Shown piece by piece: positions 6,666 to 8,316 of a stretch of DNA of 8,316 bases. Made by a program: the position numbers and the translations under genes. The notes beneath the pieces are model-generated. The model did no database searches and was not told the DNA's origin. It saw only the letters and a program-made list of their open reading frames with translations. Origin of the DNA: Myxococcales bacterium (GTDB taxonomy: Bacteria; Desulfobacterota_B; Binatia; UBA1149; SPBQ01); NCBI GenBank assembly GCA_004525875.1, contig SPBQ01000082.1, positions 1 to 8,316 on the forward strand. The letters are read 5' to 3'. How positions within the stretch are numbered: the first letter of the stretch is position 1; each line of letters begins with the position of its first letter.

Positions 6666-7047
6666 CATGCGGCGTCGGCCCCACTGCGACATCTCCGCCG
6701 CGCGACGCAGCTATTGAGAGGCGGGGGGATCGGAACCCCCGAGCTGGACGCTGCAAGTGCGCTAGCGATCGAGGATGTAAGGAGAGGGGGCCGAGCTCGT
6801 TGTACTGCTCGCTGTACTGAGATCGGTCATTCCCTGTCGCGAGCTGGCACCTCATGACGCCGCCTGGCACGGCAAGCCGCTCGGCGGGCGCGCGAGAACT
6901 TGCGGAGCAGATTCTCAGCAAAACCTGGCAATTCTGTTCGACTACTCGACATCTGGATGACGGCCGCGGCGGACCCGGAGTCCAGCAGTGGAGCGGGGCA
7001 GGGCGGCAAGGTTGCGACGACGGCGCCGGAGGCAAAGATGCCGAAGG
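6666..7047. other. Intergenic stretch without a convincing gene
   Basis: In 382 bases between the DUF1295 stop and the transposase start I find no open frame that reads like a protein. The frame of the transposase is closed by TGA at 6958-6960, so the coding part of the element begins after that. The stretch contains a GC hairpin (6724-6740) and a twofold TGTACTG direct repeat (6801-6807, 6813-6819). The left end of the insertion sequence must lie somewhere in this stretch, but its terminal repeat cannot be recognised because the right end is outside the window. Confidence 0.6.
6724..6740. other. GC-rich hairpin resembling a tRNA/tmRNA T-arm
   Basis: Five Gs (6724-6728) pair with five Cs (6736-6740) around a 7-base loop. 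On the minus strand it reads GGGGGTTCCGATCCCCC, the shape of a T-arm, followed by CGCCTC as in many tmRNA 3' ends. The loop is off consensus (TTCCGAT instead of TTCGAAT/TTCGATT), and no matching acceptor 5' strand lies upstream, so this is not a working tRNA. It may be a decayed attachment-site remnant or chance. As a terminator for the rightward unit it would be weak, because no T-run follows. Confidence 0.3.
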
Positions 7048-8316
7048 ATGGGTCAGCGAGAATGCCGTCAACAGGTCTACGATCATCGACTCCGTGAGCT
7101 GGTTCGGCACACAGGTGACGTCGGCATAGCCGTCGAGCTGGGGGTGCCCCGATCAACTGTTGCCGGTTGGCTCTGCAGCGATCCGCAGCCAGTCGTCAGT
7201 CTCGACGTGTTGGAGATGACCGACGTTACTCTGCAGGCCGAGGTGGTAGAGCTGCGCCGTCGCGTCCAGACGTTGAATGGAGTCTTGGGCCTGCTGCTTG
7301 CGGTCCTGCGCGTGGCAGGCTTTCGCTTGGATCGAGTCTACATCTCGGATCCAGCCGCTCGGAATGACTTGCTCCGCGCCGTCGAACGCGCTCGCAAGAA
7401 CCTGAGCGCGAGCGCCATACTGCGAGTCCTTCGGATCTCCGCGTCTCGTTACAACCTGTGGGTTCGGGCAGAGCGGGGCTGCAGTATCGATGACCGCACG
7501 ATGTGCCCGAGGTCCTCCCCCAATAAGCTCACGCCAGACGAGGTTGTCGTCATCGAACAGATGGTAACGGCCGAGCGCTACCGGCACGTCCCGACAGGTA
7601 GGCTCGCCGTACTGGCGCAGCGCCTCGGCAAAGTCTTCGCCTCGCCGTCGACCTGGTACAGACTCGTGCGCGATCAGGGATGGAGGCGACCGAGAAGGCG
7701 GCTTCACCCGAACAGTCCCAAGGTCGGTGTACGAGCCAGCAAGCCCGACGAGATATGGCATATCGACGCCTCGTGCGTTCGACTCGTCGATGGCACGAAG
7801 GTCTGGCTCCATGCGGTCATCGACAACTTCAGTCGAAAGATCCTCGCCTGGTGCGTCGCCGAGCGATTCGACATCTCCAACGCTGCAGCCGTCCTACAAG
7901 CGGCCGTGTGCAACGCGGTGGGTGGTGACCCTCAGCCACAGCTCATGGCCGACGGCGGTATCGAGAACTTCAATGCAGAGGTCGACGATTTGGTAGGTCG
8001 TGGGCTGCTCAGCCGGGTACGGGCGCTGGTGGAGGTAAGATTCTCCAACTCCATGATCGAGAGCTGGTGGAATAACCTTAAGCACCAATGGCTATTCCTG
8101 CACCGGCTGGAGACCGTTGCCGCCGTACGCCGTCACGTGACGTTCTACGTCGCCGAGTACAACGCGACGATTCCCCACGCGGCGTTCTCTGGGCAAACGC
8201 CCGATGAGGTCTACTTCGGGCGCGGGGCGGAGATTCCTGCGCAGTTAGAGGCGGCGAAGCGGGCCGCGCAGGCCAGGCGGCTTGCGGCGAACCGGGCGAT
8301 GTCCTGCGAGATCTGC
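7048..8316 (+). CDS. DDE (rve-type) transposase/integrase of an IS3-like element, 3' end cut by window edge
   Basis: The frame is open from after 6960 to the window end, giving 423 residues from the ATG at 7048 without a stop. A helix-turn-helix (about 14-42, with GVPRSTVAGWL) and a leucine-rich helix (about 61-91) precede an integrase core. The core has WHID (D240), ADGG (D302) and NSMIESWW (E338), a D-61-D-35-E triad typical of IS3-type and retroviral-type integrases. LKHQWLFLH and GQTPDEVYFG (382-391) are characteristic of the C-terminal part, and the run into CEIC suggests the real end is very near. Unlike classical IS3 elements, DNA-binding and catalytic parts are in one frame, with no orfA/orfB frameshift. 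All catalytic residues are present, so it may be active. The start is uncertain: GTG at 6988 is in frame, and the ATG at 7048 lacks a well-spaced ribosome site. Its role in this locus is mobility only. Confidence 0.9.
   Translation, partial: MGQRECRQQVYDHRLRELVRHTGDVGIAVELGVPRSTVAGWLCSDPQPVVSLDVLEMTDVTLQAEVVELRRRVQTLNGVLGLLLAVLRVAGFRLDRVYISDPAARNDLLRAVERARKNLSASAILRVLRISASRYNLWVRAERGCSIDDRTMCPRSSPNKLTPDEVVVIEQMVTAERYRHVPTGRLAVLAQRLGKVFASPSTWYRLVRDQGWRRPRRRLHPNSPKVGVRASKPDEIWHIDASCVRLVDGTKVWLHAVIDNFSRKILAWCVAERFDISNAAAVLQAAVCNAVGGDPQPQLMADGGIENFNAEVDDLVGRGLLSRVRALVEVRFSNSMIESWWNNLKHQWLFLHRLETVAAVRRHVTFYVAEYNATIPHAAFSGQTPDEVYFGRGAEIPAQLEAAKRAAQARRLAANRAMSCEIC

Noticed and set aside
5868..6692. 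274-codon open frame on the minus strand
   Set aside because: It lies antisense to the DUF1295 gene, has a composition typical of a GC-rich shadow frame (many R, E, H, Q) and no recognisable domain.
6666..6710. Possible rho-independent terminator after the DUF1295 gene
   Set aside because: Short complementary arms exist (6684-6688 with 6706-6710), but the loop is long and no T-run follows.
6781..6840. tRNA-Ser-like opening GGAGAGGGGGCCGAG
   Set aside because: No anticodon arm or matching T-arm and acceptor strand follows at the right distance.
6723..6860. Protein-like frame reading GTPELDAASALAIEDV on the plus strand
   Set aside because: It has no plausible start with a ribosome site, its C-terminal half is low in structure, and it matches no family I know.
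7153..7812. 219-codon minus-strand open frame
   Set aside because: It is antisense to the transposase, whose plus-strand frame holds the helix-turn-helix and the DDE residues.

Overview
The window is GC-rich (roughly 60%) bacterial DNA. It holds nine protein-coding genes on two divergent transcription units, followed by an insertion-sequence-type transposase. Strong Shine-Dalgarno sites, tightly packed operons and the gene families suggest a proteobacterium or a relative such as Myxococcota. The sequence alone does not fix the lineage.

Leftward unit (minus strand, 2675 down to 1): a MerR-type regulator with a cobalamin-binding domain of the CarH/LitR photoreceptor type, a five-helix membrane protein I do not recognise, an exported chalcone-isomerase-like protein, and the N-terminal third of a DNA photolyase cut by the window edge. 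Rightward unit (plus strand, 2785 to 6665): a TIGR01777-type epimerase fused to an SRPBCC domain, a Blc-type lipocalin, a cyclopropane-fatty-acid-synthase-family methyltransferase that closely resembles plant coclaurine N-methyltransferase, and a DUF1295 (steroid 5-alpha-reductase-like) membrane protein. Genes within each unit are separated by 2 to 29 bases or overlap.

The 109-base divergent intergenic region (2676-2784) contains two sigma70-like promoters, each with a 17-base spacer. Their -35 boxes face each other only 15 bases apart. The regulator's predicted transcript would start at or next to its ATG, so it may be leaderless.

Taken together, the locus looks like a blue-light or singlet-oxygen defence module. 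A B12-binding light-sensing repressor would control DNA photorepair plus remodelling or chaperoning of membrane lipids (fatty-acyl methylation, lipid reduction or desaturation, lipocalin, CHI-like protein). Related gene sets are known under LitR in Pseudomonas and under sigmaE/ChrR in other Proteobacteria. The new elements here are the unidentified membrane protein, the exact gene combination, and a serine where CarH has its light-state histidine ligand.

From 6666 to about 7047 there is no convincing gene, only a short GC hairpin and a small direct repeat. From 7048 to the window end a single-frame DDE transposase (D-61-D-35-E) runs off the edge. It probably marks the border of the module and a site of past rearrangement.
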